DNA from: Candidatus Woesearchaeota archaeon
GTDB lineage: Archaea; Nanobdellota; Nanobdellia; Woesearchaeales; WJKL01
Assembly (NCBI GenBank): GCA_019322815.1
Contig: JAHWIB010000055.1
Coordinates: 1 to 7,318, forward strand
Direction of reading: 5' to 3'
DNA length: 7,318 nucleotides
Both the position numbers and the translations under genes were made by a program. The notes beneath the pieces are model-generated. The model made no database searches. It worked only from the letters and a program-made list of their open reading frames with translations, and had not been told where the DNA came from. Below, piece by piece: positions 7,257 to 7,318 of this stretch. Numbering within the stretch: the stretch's first letter is position 1; every line of letters starts with the position of its first letter.

Positions 7257-7318
7257 ATAAAAAATCAATTTTAACAAAAATCCTTTGTATGATTTCAGTA
7301 ACTGTATTAATATTATTA
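7250..7318 (+). CDS. Start of a further exported or membrane protein (partial, cut by window end)
   Basis: An ATG at 7250 overlaps the last codons of the protease (ATGGTAA) and opens a frame that runs 23 codons to the window edge without a stop. The translation starts MVNKKSILTKIL and continues into CMISVTVLILL, which is a basic N-terminus plus hydrophobic core, as in a signal peptide or N-terminal membrane segment. The overlap fits the compact operon style of the upstream genes. Product and length cannot be known from this window. Confidence 0.65.
   Translation, partial: MVNKKSILTKILCMISVTVLILL

Overview
The window is AT-rich, densely coding on the + strand, and looks like a piece of one operon from an archaeon, most likely a DPANN lineage (Woesearchaeota/Pacearchaeota-like). 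This placement is inferred from style, not from a marker gene. The clues are a tiny ribbon-helix-helix protein, a short membrane protein whose membrane segment is followed by a TGLAV-type sequence, Cys-rich CGNxxC...NCPxDC modules, and a giant secreted subtilase with propeller and Cys-rich domains. No rRNA, tRNA, IS element or CRISPR array was seen.

Layout: (1) 7-171, a 54-aa ribbon-helix-helix (RHH) DNA-binding protein. (2) 168-701, a 177-aa protein with one N-terminal membrane segment, overlapping gene 1 by 4 bases and ending in a CGNxxC...NCPxDC module. (3) 705-7256, a 2183-aa secreted serine protease that fills 90% of the window. (4) 7250-7318, the first 23 codons of another signal-peptide-like protein, overlapping the protease stop and cut by the window edge. 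All junctions are overlaps or a 3-base gap, so co-transcription and translational coupling are likely. Any promoter lies upstream of the window.

The giant protease reads: signal peptide; I9-like propeptide; subtilisin (S8) catalytic domain with an intact triad (D220, H555, S735) and oxyanion Asn (N652); two beta-sandwich domains; an FG-GAP/VCBS-type propeller; a Cys-rich domain; another beta-sandwich; two CGNxxC...NCPxDC modules; a probable seven-bladed propeller; and a 12-Cys tail. The outstanding feature is a complete six-bladed YWTD (LDL-receptor class B-like) beta-propeller of about 295 residues inserted inside the catalytic domain, between the catalytic Asp and His. The protein therefore probably carries three propellers. 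It is best read as an extracellular or cell-surface protease with several binding platforms. The small membrane protein that shares its Cys module may be a partner, and the RHH protein a local regulator; both roles are inferred.
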